From assembly GCA_050953005.1 (NCBI GenBank), contig JBMNLV010000014.1:1-64000 (forward strand): DNA of 64,000 bases. The letters are read 5' to 3'. Below the pieces are notes generated by a model, which made no database searches, was not told the origin of the DNA, and saw only the letters and a program-made list of their open reading frames with translations. The translations under genes were made by a program, and so were the position numbers. Below, piece after piece: positions 8,298 through 17,103 of this stretch. The stretch's first letter is position 1. Every line of letters starts with the position of its first letter. This DNA is from UBA6115 sp050953005 (GTDB lineage: Bacteria; Bacillota; Clostridia; Christensenellales; Aristaeellaceae).

Positions 8298-9422
8298 ATG
8301 AATCAGAAACTGAGAGCCGTAGTTATCGGCGCAGCTCACGTGCATATCCTAGAGGTATGCAAATATCTGAACGACTGCCCGGATATGGTGCTGGCAGGCG
8401 TGGCTGATCCCCAGCCAATGTTTCTTTCTGACTTGGAAAGCATCAAACCCTACAGCCGTCGCTGGAATATGGATTATGTGCGTCGGTACGGCGTAAAGAT
8501 TTATGAAGATTACCGACAGATGCTGGATGAGGTGCAACCGGATTTAGCATTTATCACCACCGAAAACCAGCTGCATGTGGAAATATTCCGTGAATGTGCA
8601 CATCGCGGAATCGTTACGAGCATTGAAAAGCCCCTGGCGTGTAATTATGGGCAGGCGATGGAGATTCAGCGTATCGCCAGGTCTGCGGGCGTGGAAGTGT
8701 TTGTCAACTGGCCCATTGCGTGGCGACAGTGGCTCTACCAGATGAAAGAAGTTTTAGACAGCGGACAAATGGGCAAACTCATCAAAATACGTTATTTGGT
8801 CGGTCAGACCGGACCCTTAGGTCCGGGAGCCGTACACCGAGGCACAAGCGACTTGCAGGCCGGGGTAATGACTTCTGCTGAAAAAGCTAAAACGTGGTGG
8901 TATCAGAGCGCTTGCGGTGGCGGTGCGTTTTTGGATATGTGTTGCTATGGCAGCATGATGAGTGTATGGCTCACTGGACAGGATTGCCAGGCGGTAACGG
9001 CCATACAAGGCAACTTTGTTCACAGTTGGAGCGATGTTGAGGACAACGGCGTAATGCTCCTGCGTTTTATGGATAGCGTTTCAGTGGTGGAGGGAACATG
9101 GACTACGCCTGCCGCGGCTATTCTGCCGGGCCCGGAAATTTTTTGCCGCAAAGGCGTTATTTCCTGCGAACGCCGGGAAAGGGGCGCCGTGGTCAAGCTG
9201 GTTGATATTTTCGGCAATATCGAATACCTTGATTCGCCTGCGGAAGATCCAAATCTTCGCAATATTGCCTGGGCCTTTGCGGCATATAAGTTGCGCGGAC
9301 ATGAAATGCCGCCTGTCACGCAATTGGAGAACAACCTGAAGACCATGGCCATTATGGATGCGGGTCTCCGATCCGTGCAAAGTAGTCATATGGAGTTGGT
9401 TAACAACGCCGTCTGGGGATGA
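8298..9422 (+). CDS. Gfo/Idh/MocA-family oxidoreductase (third intact paralogue)
   Basis: This 374-residue paralogue starts VVIGAAHVHILEVCKYL, again with HVH in the nucleotide loop, and keeps EKPLACNYGQAMEIQ. In the active-site segment GGGAFLDMCCYGSMM the usual histidine is absent, so catalysis may differ from the 7140 protein. The long insert after GQTGPLGPGAVH (about 175-205) is unlike the other copies. GAGGGAG precedes ATG 8298. The stop is 7 bases before the glycyl radical activase, which argues for one transcript. Confidence 0.8.
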   Translation: MNQKLRAVVIGAAHVHILEVCKYLNDCPDMVLAGVADPQPMFLSDLESIKPYSRRWNMDYVRRYGVKIYEDYRQMLDEVQPDLAFITTENQLHVEIFRECAHRGIVTSIEKPLACNYGQAMEIQRIARSAGVEVFVNWPIAWRQWLYQMKEVLDSGQMGKLIKIRYLVGQTGPLGPGAVHRGTSDLQAGVMTSAEKAKTWWYQSACGGGAFLDMCCYGSMMSVWLTGQDCQAVTAIQGNFVHSWSDVEDNGVMLLRFMDSVSVVEGTWTTPAAAILPGPEIFCRKGVISCERRERGAVVKLVDIFGNIEYLDSPAEDPNLRNIAWAFAAYKLRGHEMPPVTQLENNLKTMAIMDAGLRSVQSSHMELVNNAVWG

Positions 9423-9429
9423 TAAGATT

Positions 9430-10272
9430 ATGAAAACCATTGCGATAGTGGCTGATATCCAGCGCAGTTCAGTACACGATGGTCCCGGTTTTCGCACGAC
9501 CGTTTTTTTCAAAGGCTGCCAGCTCCGCTGTGTGTGGTGCCACAACCCGGAAACGATCGCCTTTGAAAAGCAAATCCTGCATTATCCGGAAAAATGCATT
9601 GGTTGTGGAAAATGCGAGGAAGGTTGTTTTGCTGGTGCAAAAGTGACATGTGGCAGGGAAATGACGTTGGAGGAGGTTTTTCGGGAAATTGAGCCGGATC
9701 GTCCGTATTACGGTTCTGAGGGCGGTGTGACTCTTTCCGGTGGCGAACCGCTTTGCCAGGCGGAGTTTGCATCAGCACTCGTGCAAAAGTGCAAAACGGA
9801 GGGGATTCAGTGCGCAATGGAAAGCAATCTCTGTATGGATTGGCGTATTGCAGAACCTGTTGTACGGCAGCTTTCCTTGCTGATGTGCGATTTGAAAATC
9901 TGGAATGACGAAAAACATACCCGCTACGTTGGCGCATCAAACCGCAGGATTATTGAAAATCTGCGTTTCACGCAGGAAACAGGCGTGCCATTGGTTGTGC
10001 GTACGCCGGTGATACCCTCTGTGAATGCGGATATTGACGAGATCGTTGCCATTGCAAGCTATGCAGCAAAATTGTCAAATTTGAAGTATTATGAGCTGCT
10101 GAGCTATCATCCCCTCGGGCTTTCCAAGGCCAAAGCGCTGGGGATGGAAATGATTGAATTTGAAAAACCCACGCGGGCGTTGATGGAAGAACTGGCAAAG
10201 GCTGCTGTTGCAGCGGGGGTCCCAGTGATGGTGAACGGCATAAACGCTGAAGCTTTTATCAAAAGGAGATGA
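9430..10272 (+). CDS. Glycyl radical enzyme activating protein (radical SAM)
   Basis: This 280-residue radical SAM activase would use S-adenosylmethionine and a [4Fe-4S] cluster to place the glycyl radical on the enzyme encoded next. Cys30, Cys34 and Cys37 form the CxxxCxxC motif, and GGVTLSGGEP is the SAM-binding GGE stretch. The ferredoxin-like insert holds only C56, C59, C62, C66 and an isolated C74, so one auxiliary cluster is likely where most non-PFL activases have two. ATG 9430 was chosen because the longer frame overlaps the upstream gene by 65 bases. The stop overlaps the next start as ATGA. Confidence 0.9.
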   Translation: MKTIAIVADIQRSSVHDGPGFRTTVFFKGCQLRCVWCHNPETIAFEKQILHYPEKCIGCGKCEEGCFAGAKVTCGREMTLEEVFREIEPDRPYYGSEGGVTLSGGEPLCQAEFASALVQKCKTEGIQCAMESNLCMDWRIAEPVVRQLSLLMCDLKIWNDEKHTRYVGASNRRIIENLRFTQETGVPLVVRTPVIPSVNADIDEIVAIASYAAKLSNLKYYELLSYHPLGLSKAKALGMEMIEFEKPTRALMEELAKAAVAAGVPVMVNGINAEAFIKRR

Positions 10273-12434
10273 GCAAAATCGGCACACTAAGCTATCAGGA
10301 CAGAATGAAGATTCTGCGGGAAACCAAACAACGGCATACTTTTCTGAAACGTGAGCAGAGAGGTTATGCTAATGAAGATGATTATGGCAATATTCCGATA
10401 CCGGAGGATTTTGTTTACCAGCCCAAAAGCAACTGTGAAAATGGCGGCATCTACGGGTATGATGGCCTTTCCAAAGCTTTTTCAGATATGCTGGACGTCT
10501 ACCCGGTTTATGTGGATCCTTTGGAAGCGTTATGTGGCCGCTGGAGCAAATTGCTGACAGACTACCGTCTTGCCACACGCTGGGATGATGTGCATTATCC
10601 CTATGATGAACTCAAGCCGCTGCAAAAATTGTATAATATTACCAGCGGACTGGAGAACGAGGCTCACAGCACGCCGGACTTTCGTATCGGACTGACGCTG
10701 GGGTTTGGCGGCATGCTCGCAAAAATCAAAAAATACCGCGCTATTCATCCCAGCAAAGCCGCTTATTACGACGCTGAGGAACGGGTTGTCAAGGCAATTC
10801 AGCGTTATATCCAGCGCCATGTTGACAAAATTCACACGCTGCTGGAAACGGAGGAACGCCCAGAAATTCGTGAAAGCCTTCAAGAAATGCTTCACGCCAA
10901 TAAAAAGATCATAAGCGACGCACCTACCACGTTTCTTGAGGCGTGCCAGTGGACAGCGCACTTCGCCTGTGTTTCCCGCGCGTATAACCGTGATGGCGCG
11001 GGCTATCAGTTGGATGTTGTGCTCACACCTTATTACGAAAACGATGTTGCAGCAGGCATTCTGGATGACGAAAAGGCCAAATTCATTCTTGCCAATCTCC
11101 TGTTGATTGACACCCGCTATTATCAAATCTCCGGCGTGGACGTGCAGGACCGGGATCAGACCTGCGATCTGTCTTACCTGATTCTGGACGCGGCGCATCT
11201 GCTCAACTGTTCAGCAAATCTTACCGTGCGCGTACATGAGAATGTGTCCCGTGATTTCCTGCGTACAGCCGTTCAGTATCTCTTTCGGGACCGTCAAGCT
11301 TGGCCGCGCTTTTGTGGGGATGAGGCGCTTGTAAGCGGTTATATGAAAAACCGCGGAGCGAATAAGGCGCTTGCGCGCGAACGCATAGCTTCAGGCTGCA
11401 ACTGGATGTGTATCCCCGGCAGGGAATACTGCATGAACGATACGGTGAAGATCAACATCGCCAAGATTTTTGACGTGGCCTTTCATGATATGATGAAACA
11501 AGAGCAAACGCCGTCGACTTCCTTGTTGCTGGACTACTACGGTCATCATTTGGAACAGGCTGTGGAAGTCACTGCCAAGGGGATCAACCTGCGTATTGAC
11601 CATGTTGAAAATGTACAGCCGGAGCTGCTGCTGAACCTGATGACACATGGAAGCATCGAAAGCGGCGAGGACATTTCCCGCTGCGCCCAAATGCACACGG
11701 TCGGTGTGGACGGTGCGGGGCTGGCCATTGTGGCGGATTCCTTTGCCGCGTTGGAGCAACGCGTTGAAAAAGAAGGTCGCTTAAGCTGGCAGCAGGTATA
11801 TGAGGCTATTTTGAACGATTATGCAGGAACGGATGGAGAAAGGATCCGGCTGATGCTGTCAACCTCTGAACGATACTGTTTAGGCGGCGGCCTGGGAGAT
11901 CGGTGGGCCAAGGTGCTGACGGACCTGTTGGTGGACAAGGTGCATCATTATCCCATGCCCGAAGGCAGACAGATGGTCCCCGGATGGTTCTCCTGGAGCC
12001 GTACGATCCAGTATGGCGAATGCGTCGGTGCTACGGCGAATGGCCGTCATGCACATGCGCCGATTTCTCACGGCGCCAATCCTGAACCGGGCTTTCGTAA
12101 AGACGGCGCGGTAACGGCACAGTCAACGGGTATTGCCATGGTGCAGCCGCAGTGTGGCAATACCGCGCCGCTGCAATTGGAGTTTGATCCCAAAATTTCA
12201 GAGGAAGAAGGTGGAATTGACCGCATTTTGCAATTGATTTTGGAGCATTTCCGCCTGGGCGGAACGCTGATTAACATCAATGTATTGGATGGAGAAAAAC
12301 TGATGGCAGCGCATGAGAACCCGGATTTGTATCCTGATTTGGTAGTGCGTGTAACAGGTTTTACTGCATATTTTGTATCCCTCTCACCAAAATTCCGTCA
12401 ATTGGTGGTGGATCGCTTCATCAACGGGTTCTGA
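10269..12434 (+). CDS. Glycyl radical enzyme of the PFL family, atypical active site
   Basis: This 721-residue enzyme is shorter than the ~780-850 of most diol-dehydratase-type members. The C-terminal glycyl loop RVTGFTAYF is intact, with the radical on Gly697. The thiyl cysteine is probably Cys377 in SGCNWMCIPGREY, but dehydratase-type relatives have Gly-Cys-x-Glu; here Trp379 takes the Glu place and a second cysteine (Cys381) follows. Hence a simple diol-dehydratase reaction is not supported and the substrate is open. The AGGAG box abuts the ATG with no spacer; ATG 10305 behind AGGA is an alternative start. It is paired with the activase just upstream. Confidence 0.88.
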   Translation: MSKIGTLSYQDRMKILRETKQRHTFLKREQRGYANEDDYGNIPIPEDFVYQPKSNCENGGIYGYDGLSKAFSDMLDVYPVYVDPLEALCGRWSKLLTDYRLATRWDDVHYPYDELKPLQKLYNITSGLENEAHSTPDFRIGLTLGFGGMLAKIKKYRAIHPSKAAYYDAEERVVKAIQRYIQRHVDKIHTLLETEERPEIRESLQEMLHANKKIISDAPTTFLEACQWTAHFACVSRAYNRDGAGYQLDVVLTPYYENDVAAGILDDEKAKFILANLLLIDTRYYQISGVDVQDRDQTCDLSYLILDAAHLLNCSANLTVRVHENVSRDFLRTAVQYLFRDRQAWPRFCGDEALVSGYMKNRGANKALARERIASGCNWMCIPGREYCMNDTVKINIAKIFDVAFHDMMKQEQTPSTSLLLDYYGHHLEQAVEVTAKGINLRIDHVENVQPELLLNLMTHGSIESGEDISRCAQMHTVGVDGAGLAIVADSFAALEQRVEKEGRLSWQQVYEAILNDYAGTDGERIRLMLSTSERYCLGGGLGDRWAKVLTDLLVDKVHHYPMPEGRQMVPGWFSWSRTIQYGECVGATANGRHAHAPISHGANPEPGFRKDGAVTAQSTGIAMVQPQCGNTAPLQLEFDPKISEEEGGIDRILQLILEHFRLGGTLININVLDGEKLMAAHENPDLYPDLVVRVTGFTAYFVSLSPKFRQLVVDRFINGF

Positions 12435-12572
12435 TATGTGATATTGGAACGGTGCAATGCTTTATGTATAGTTTGGATATCAGTGTGCTTTGAAGCAGGC
12501 GTAGATGTTGATAAATGAATGCCATGCATCGCCAAAGCAAACAAGAGAATTGTTATTAGGAGTTGATGGTTT

Positions 12573-13541
12573 GTGGTAAAAGTCAGCAAATTGACCAAAA
12601 GATTTGGCCCCAAGTTTGCGCTGCAGGATGTAAGCTTTACCATCAACAAGGGTGAGGTTGTGGGTCTGTTGGGTCTTAACGGCGCGGGAAAATCCACATT
12701 AATGAACATTATCACCGGGTATTTAAGCCCAACAGGCGGTTCGGTGATGGTTGACGGCCATGATGTGGTTCAGGAACCGCTCGCTGTCAAAACACTGGTG
12801 GGTTATCTGCCGGAGCAGCCCCCGCTGTATATGGATATGACAGTTGAGGAGTATTTGTATTTCGTGTGGCAACTTTATCGGAAAAAAGGCAATGGCAGGC
12901 AGTGTATTCACCAGGTTATGGAAATGGCCGGTGTGGCTCATGTGTGCAAAAGGATGATCCGCAATCTTTCAAAGGGCTATCGGCAGCGCGTAGGAATTGC
13001 GCAGGCAATTCTGCCTCAGCCGCAGGTGCTTGTTTTAGATGAGCCCAGCGTGGGCCTGGACCCCACGCAGGTGATGGAAATCCGTGCGCTCATTCGTGAG
13101 ATGGCGCAGAACATGACGGTGATCCTTTCATCCCACATTATTTCCGAAGTGCAGCAGGTATGCTCGCGTGTGCTGGTACTCAACAGCGGAAGGCTGATTG
13201 CTGACGATGCGCCGGAAAATCTTGCGAGGCATACACGCGGCAGGCAATGTGTTATGCTCCGGGTACAGGGGAAGAAAGATCAGATTCAGCCGGTCCTTTC
13301 TGCGATTCCATCCCTTGTGCGTTTGGAGTTCGCAGGCGAAAAGGAAACGGGAAGCGCGGACTTCCTGTTGGAAGGCAGTGATGAGCGGGATATTCGTGTG
13401 GATGTCTTTGAAGCCTTGTCTGCCGCCCGCCTACCGCTGCTGTATGCCTATGGCGGTGAGTTGTCGCTGGAAGAGGTGTTTTTTCAGTTGTTGAGCCAAA
13501 CCGGGAAGGAGGTGCAGCATGAAAGCCATATTCCTTCGTGA
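12573..13541 (+). CDS. ABC exporter-type ATP-binding protein
   Basis: This 322-residue ATPase has Walker A GLNGAGKST (about 32-40), the signature LSKGYRQRVG (about 133-142), Walker B VLVLDEPSVGLD (about 155-166) and the H-loop histidine in SSH. About 90 C-terminal residues form an extra domain, as in GldA/CcmA-type export ATPases. The start is GTG 12573 behind TTAGGAG; an ATG at 12566 is out of frame. The gene overlaps the permease by 23 bases. With the three following genes it forms a GldA-F-G plus DUF4340 module of unknown cargo inside a sugar locus. Confidence 0.87.
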   Translation: MVKVSKLTKRFGPKFALQDVSFTINKGEVVGLLGLNGAGKSTLMNIITGYLSPTGGSVMVDGHDVVQEPLAVKTLVGYLPEQPPLYMDMTVEEYLYFVWQLYRKKGNGRQCIHQVMEMAGVAHVCKRMIRNLSKGYRQRVGIAQAILPQPQVLVLDEPSVGLDPTQVMEIRALIREMAQNMTVILSSHIISEVQQVCSRVLVLNSGRLIADDAPENLARHTRGRQCVMLRVQGKKDQIQPVLSAIPSLVRLEFAGEKETGSADFLLEGSDERDIRVDVFEALSAARLPLLYAYGGELSLEEVFFQLLSQTGKEVQHESHIPS

Positions 13542-14223
13542 ATTGCGCACATATTTTAAAGGACCTTTGGGGTATGTGTTTATTGGCGTCACTGCCTTGT
13601 TCACCGGATTGTATTTCTACGCTTACAACCTTTACGCAGGCGCGACGAACTTTGCCAGTTTATTTTCAACATTGTTCGCCGTAGAGTTGTTTTTGATTCC
13701 TATTTTGACTATGAGGCTGCTCAGCGAAGAGCGCCGTCAGCGCACCGACCTGCTGCTCTTTACGGCTCCGGTCAGTAACCCTGGAATTGTGATGGGAAAA
13801 TATTTGTCGGCTGTGTGTGTATACATGATAGCTACTGGATCCGCGCTGCTGGACATATTGGTGTTTAGTATGCTTGCGCAGGTCAACTGGGCGCTCGTGT
13901 TGGGAAACTATGCAGGCCTGCTGCTACTGGGTGCCGCTTTGATTGCCATTTGCCTGTTCGTTTCTTCTTTGACAGAAAGTCAGCTTATTGCTGCTGTCGG
14001 CGGGTTTTCTGTTAGTATCCTCTTGATTCTGCTTGAAGCGCTCACACCCATGATCAGCAATGCGTCCCTTCAGAATGTCATGAGCTGGCTGAATTTTTCC
14101 GCCCGCTATGCACCTTTCACCTATGGCGTTTTTGCTTTGAAGAATGTCGTTTTTTTCTCAAGCATAGCTGCACTGTTCATCTATCTGACGGTAATGCGCC
14201 TGGAATACAGAAGGTTGAGTTGA
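13519..14223 (+). CDS. ABC-2 family permease (GldF-like)
   Basis: This 234-residue membrane protein has six predicted hydrophobic segments, starting after the basic ELRTYFKGPLGYV stretch that is typical of ABC-2/GldF permeases. RLLSEERRQRTDLLL after the second helix is the conserved cytoplasmic coupling segment of this type. It is preceded by GGAAGGAGG and begins inside the ATPase gene. It should form the transmembrane channel of the exporter with the ATPase at 12573. Confidence 0.85.
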   Translation: MKAIFLRELRTYFKGPLGYVFIGVTALFTGLYFYAYNLYAGATNFASLFSTLFAVELFLIPILTMRLLSEERRQRTDLLLFTAPVSNPGIVMGKYLSAVCVYMIATGSALLDILVFSMLAQVNWALVLGNYAGLLLLGAALIAICLFVSSLTESQLIAAVGGFSVSILLILLEALTPMISNASLQNVMSWLNFSARYAPFTYGVFALKNVVFFSSIAALFIYLTVMRLEYRRLS

Positions 14224-14226
14224 ACT

Positions 14227-15657
14227 ATGAAGAAGAAAAGCGCTGCGCGTTCCTTTCAGCTTATCCATGCAGTGCAGGTATTGGTAACGGTGCTTCTGGT
14301 GATTACGCTTAATGTGATAGTGGTCGAGCTGTCGGAGCGTTACCCGTTAAGCGTGGATTTGACGACAAATTCCCGCTACGCTTTGTCGGATACCATGCAG
14401 GATTTCCTTTCCGGCTTGGAAAAACCCGTGAGGATCTATGTGTTGGCTAATGAGGAGGCATTTTCCCAGGCGTCAATGTACACTACCTATGCGGCTACAA
14501 TCCTGCAGCAGTGCAAGCGCTTTGAGCAGGTAGAAGTCAGGTATGTGGATTATACTCGGGATCCTACATTTGCTGCACGTTATCCGGAGTTGAAGCTTAT
14601 GGAGAATTCGATGGTTATTGATTGTGAGGACCGCGCCGTTTCCATTATGATAAGCGATCTTTTTCAATACTCGTATTCCGCTTCCAACGAGATTCAAATT
14701 ACTGCTTTCGGTGAAGCCAGGCTCACTTCCGCCATTGTTGATGTATTGTATGATGATCATGCTCGTGCGCTGGTATTGGTGGGCAACGGCGCGCAGCCGG
14801 CCGAGGGGTTGCAACGGTTGTTGGATGCAAACGGTTTTGAGGTGGGTCAAACCAATTTGGCGCTGGCGGGATTGGATTCGCAGGCTGATTTGCTTTTGCT
14901 GATTGCACCAACGGTGGATTTGACGCAAAATCAGCTGAGCGCCCTGGAAAGCTGGCTGAACAACGGCGGACGCTACGGAAAGACTTTGTTTTATGCGGCG
15001 GATGTTACACAGCCGGAGTTGCCCAGACTGGAAGGTTTGCTCAAGGATTGGGGTGTTGCGGTGGATGATGGTGCTGTTTTTGAAACTTCTGCCGATCGTA
15101 CCAGCCAGAATCAGCCGTTTTTCGCAACGCTGGAGATTATACATGCGCAGTATGCCGAAGCTTTTGCCAATGCCGACACATCTATCATAGCGCCCATGGC
15201 ACGCCCGCTGACCGTTCGCTTTGCCCGCCAAGAGGGCTACGTGACTCAAAACATTCTCCAGTTTTCAGATACCAGCGGTGTGCGCCCCTCGAATGCCGCC
15301 GCCGATTTTTCCGCGGCAGATGCTGCCCGCCGGGGACCGATTCCGGCTTTGGTGGAATGTCGTATACAGGCGGGGGAACAGACATCCCGCATTTATGTGT
15401 GCGCATCGGCTTCACTGGTGGATAGTACTATTTTGGAGGGTAACGCGTTCCTCAACCGTCAATTTCTGCTAAAATTGTTTTCGGATTTAGGCGGAGGCGC
15501 GGACTTGGTGAGCTTTGCAGGCAAAAAGCTTACCGATAGCTTCGTACACATTCCTACCGTGACTGCCAATTCTTTAGGCATAGTTCTGGCGATCGCGCTG
15601 CCGCTGTCGTTCATCGGTCTTGGCATCCTGATTTTTATTAAGAGGAGAAGACTGTGA
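14227..15657 (+). CDS. GldG-like ABC transporter accessory protein
   Basis: This 476-residue protein is anchored at both ends: a membrane helix at about 15-37 and another at about 448-470, followed by IKRRRL. Between them lies an extracytoplasmic GldG/IFT52-like domain, with DLTTNSRYALSDTMQDFL as the typical opening and ADLLLLIAPTVDLTQNQLSALESWLNNGG as the core. Such proteins partner with ABC-2 permeases in gliding-type and other uncharacterised exporters. The gene starts 3 bases after the permease stop and its own stop overlaps the next GTG start. Confidence 0.8.
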   Translation: MKKKSAARSFQLIHAVQVLVTVLLVITLNVIVVELSERYPLSVDLTTNSRYALSDTMQDFLSGLEKPVRIYVLANEEAFSQASMYTTYAATILQQCKRFEQVEVRYVDYTRDPTFAARYPELKLMENSMVIDCEDRAVSIMISDLFQYSYSASNEIQITAFGEARLTSAIVDVLYDDHARALVLVGNGAQPAEGLQRLLDANGFEVGQTNLALAGLDSQADLLLLIAPTVDLTQNQLSALESWLNNGGRYGKTLFYAADVTQPELPRLEGLLKDWGVAVDDGAVFETSADRTSQNQPFFATLEIIHAQYAEAFANADTSIIAPMARPLTVRFARQEGYVTQNILQFSDTSGVRPSNAAADFSAADAARRGPIPALVECRIQAGEQTSRIYVCASASLVDSTILEGNAFLNRQFLLKLFSDLGGGADLVSFAGKKLTDSFVHIPTVTANSLGIVLAIALPLSFIGLGILIFIKRRRL

Positions 15658-17072
15658 AGAAACAATTACGGCGATTGATTGTTCTGATAATCGCATTGGC
15701 GATATCCGGCTGTGTTGCAGCGCTGTTGCTCATTGGGCCTGAGAAAAAGGCGCCTCAAACTGAGTCTGCTTCAACTATTGACTCGCCGTTACCCAAGCAG
15801 AACCTGAAACGCGCAGAGGTACAAAACAGTCACGGCAGCTACAGGATGACGCTTGACACAATCAGCGGTCTGCCTGCCGAACTTATCGAGATGGAACTTT
15901 TGAAAACTGTTTTTGATGGCTTGAACGCTTTGGAGCTTGAGCGGGTGGAAGGCGCATCGGCCAAAGAAGCGGTTTATGGTGTGGAAATGCCTGCGTCGAG
16001 GATAACGCTTCATTACGCAGAGACGGAAAGCCATCACCTGAAAATCGGCATCAGGGAAGGTGTAAGCAAGCGTTACTATTGCGCTGTTGATGGCAGTGAC
16101 TCGCTCTATCTCATGGACGGTTTGCTTGCTGAGCGCCTGATGACGCCGGTGCAGAACTATCTCTCACTCCAGGTCACGCCGGAATGTCTTGCCATCAGCC
16201 CCTTGGGAGTTATTGGCGACATTTCTTTCGTCACGGCTGAGTCGGAAATATGCATTCGCTCAGCGGGCGATCCGGACAGCAGTTTTGCACGGGAGCTGCT
16301 GTCCTTCGGCGCGGTGACACATGTAGTAAAGGGCCCGGGAATTTTGCACGAACTGGATCGAACCTATGCAACAGAGATATTTGGTTCGCTGCTTGATCTC
16401 TACGCGCAGGATATCATCGCGTACGGCTTAAGTGAGGCGGAGCTTTTGGAAAAGGGCTTTGCCCAACCGGATCTTATTGTTTCGTTTGACTTGAAAAACA
16501 GCGATAAACCTGACACACCGGTTTATAAATACAAATTGCGTTTATTGCATAAGGAAGACGGAAGCCATTGGGCCGCGGTCAATGCACGCGGGATCATCTA
16601 CCGCATCGCAGGGGCAGCTTTTATGAAAGCAAATTATGCGGGCTTCGTAGACCGTTGGTTTTTGTCTCCCCTGTTGGTAGATCTTAAAGCGCTGCGGATT
16701 GCGACTTTGGAGGGGCAGTATTTATACGAAATAGGCGGAACGCCTTCAAACCTGTATATCAAAAAGCAGGGGCGCGAGGTGCCCCTTGATCGGTTCCGCA
16801 GTTTCTACAACCTGGTAGTGAGCGCCGCCTCCAATGGAGACTATCTGGGTCTTGTCCAAACGGAAGGGTCAGGCTCTTTGCGGGTGGAGTTCATCTACCG
16901 TGATGAACTCAAAAGTCCAGATGTGCTGGAATTTTATGAGCTGGATGACCGCCGATATGCAGTGGCGGTGAACAGCGTAACAGAGTTCGCTATGCGTAGG
17001 AATTATGCTCAGACAGTTGCCGGGGCTATTGTTGCGCTGGAAACGGGCGCGGACATTCCCCAGAACTGGTGA
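15654..17072 (+). CDS. DUF4340-containing membrane-anchored protein
   Basis: This 472-residue protein has one N-terminal membrane helix (about 7-27); the cysteine in ISGCVA might be lipidated, but the context is not a clean lipobox. The rest is extracytoplasmic with repeated DUF4340-type units (for example RITLHYAETESHHLKIG and YLYEIGGTPSNLYIKKQG). DUF4340 proteins regularly follow GldG-like genes, so it completes the exporter module. The GTG start overlaps the upstream TGA, indicating coupling. Function is unknown. Confidence 0.75.
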   Translation: MKKQLRRLIVLIIALAISGCVAALLLIGPEKKAPQTESASTIDSPLPKQNLKRAEVQNSHGSYRMTLDTISGLPAELIEMELLKTVFDGLNALELERVEGASAKEAVYGVEMPASRITLHYAETESHHLKIGIREGVSKRYYCAVDGSDSLYLMDGLLAERLMTPVQNYLSLQVTPECLAISPLGVIGDISFVTAESEICIRSAGDPDSSFARELLSFGAVTHVVKGPGILHELDRTYATEIFGSLLDLYAQDIIAYGLSEAELLEKGFAQPDLIVSFDLKNSDKPDTPVYKYKLRLLHKEDGSHWAAVNARGIIYRIAGAAFMKANYAGFVDRWFLSPLLVDLKALRIATLEGQYLYEIGGTPSNLYIKKQGREVPLDRFRSFYNLVVSAASNGDYLGLVQTEGSGSLRVEFIYRDELKSPDVLEFYELDDRRYAVAVNSVTEFAMRRNYAQTVAGAIVALETGADIPQNW

Positions 17073-17103
17073 GTCATATACGAGATGGAAAAAGGAGGAG
17101 AAC

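Noticed and set aside
12573..15657. Reading the GldA/F/G-like genes as gliding motility genes
   Set aside because: These families are widespread in non-gliding Firmicutes as uncharacterised exporters, and no other gliding genes are here.
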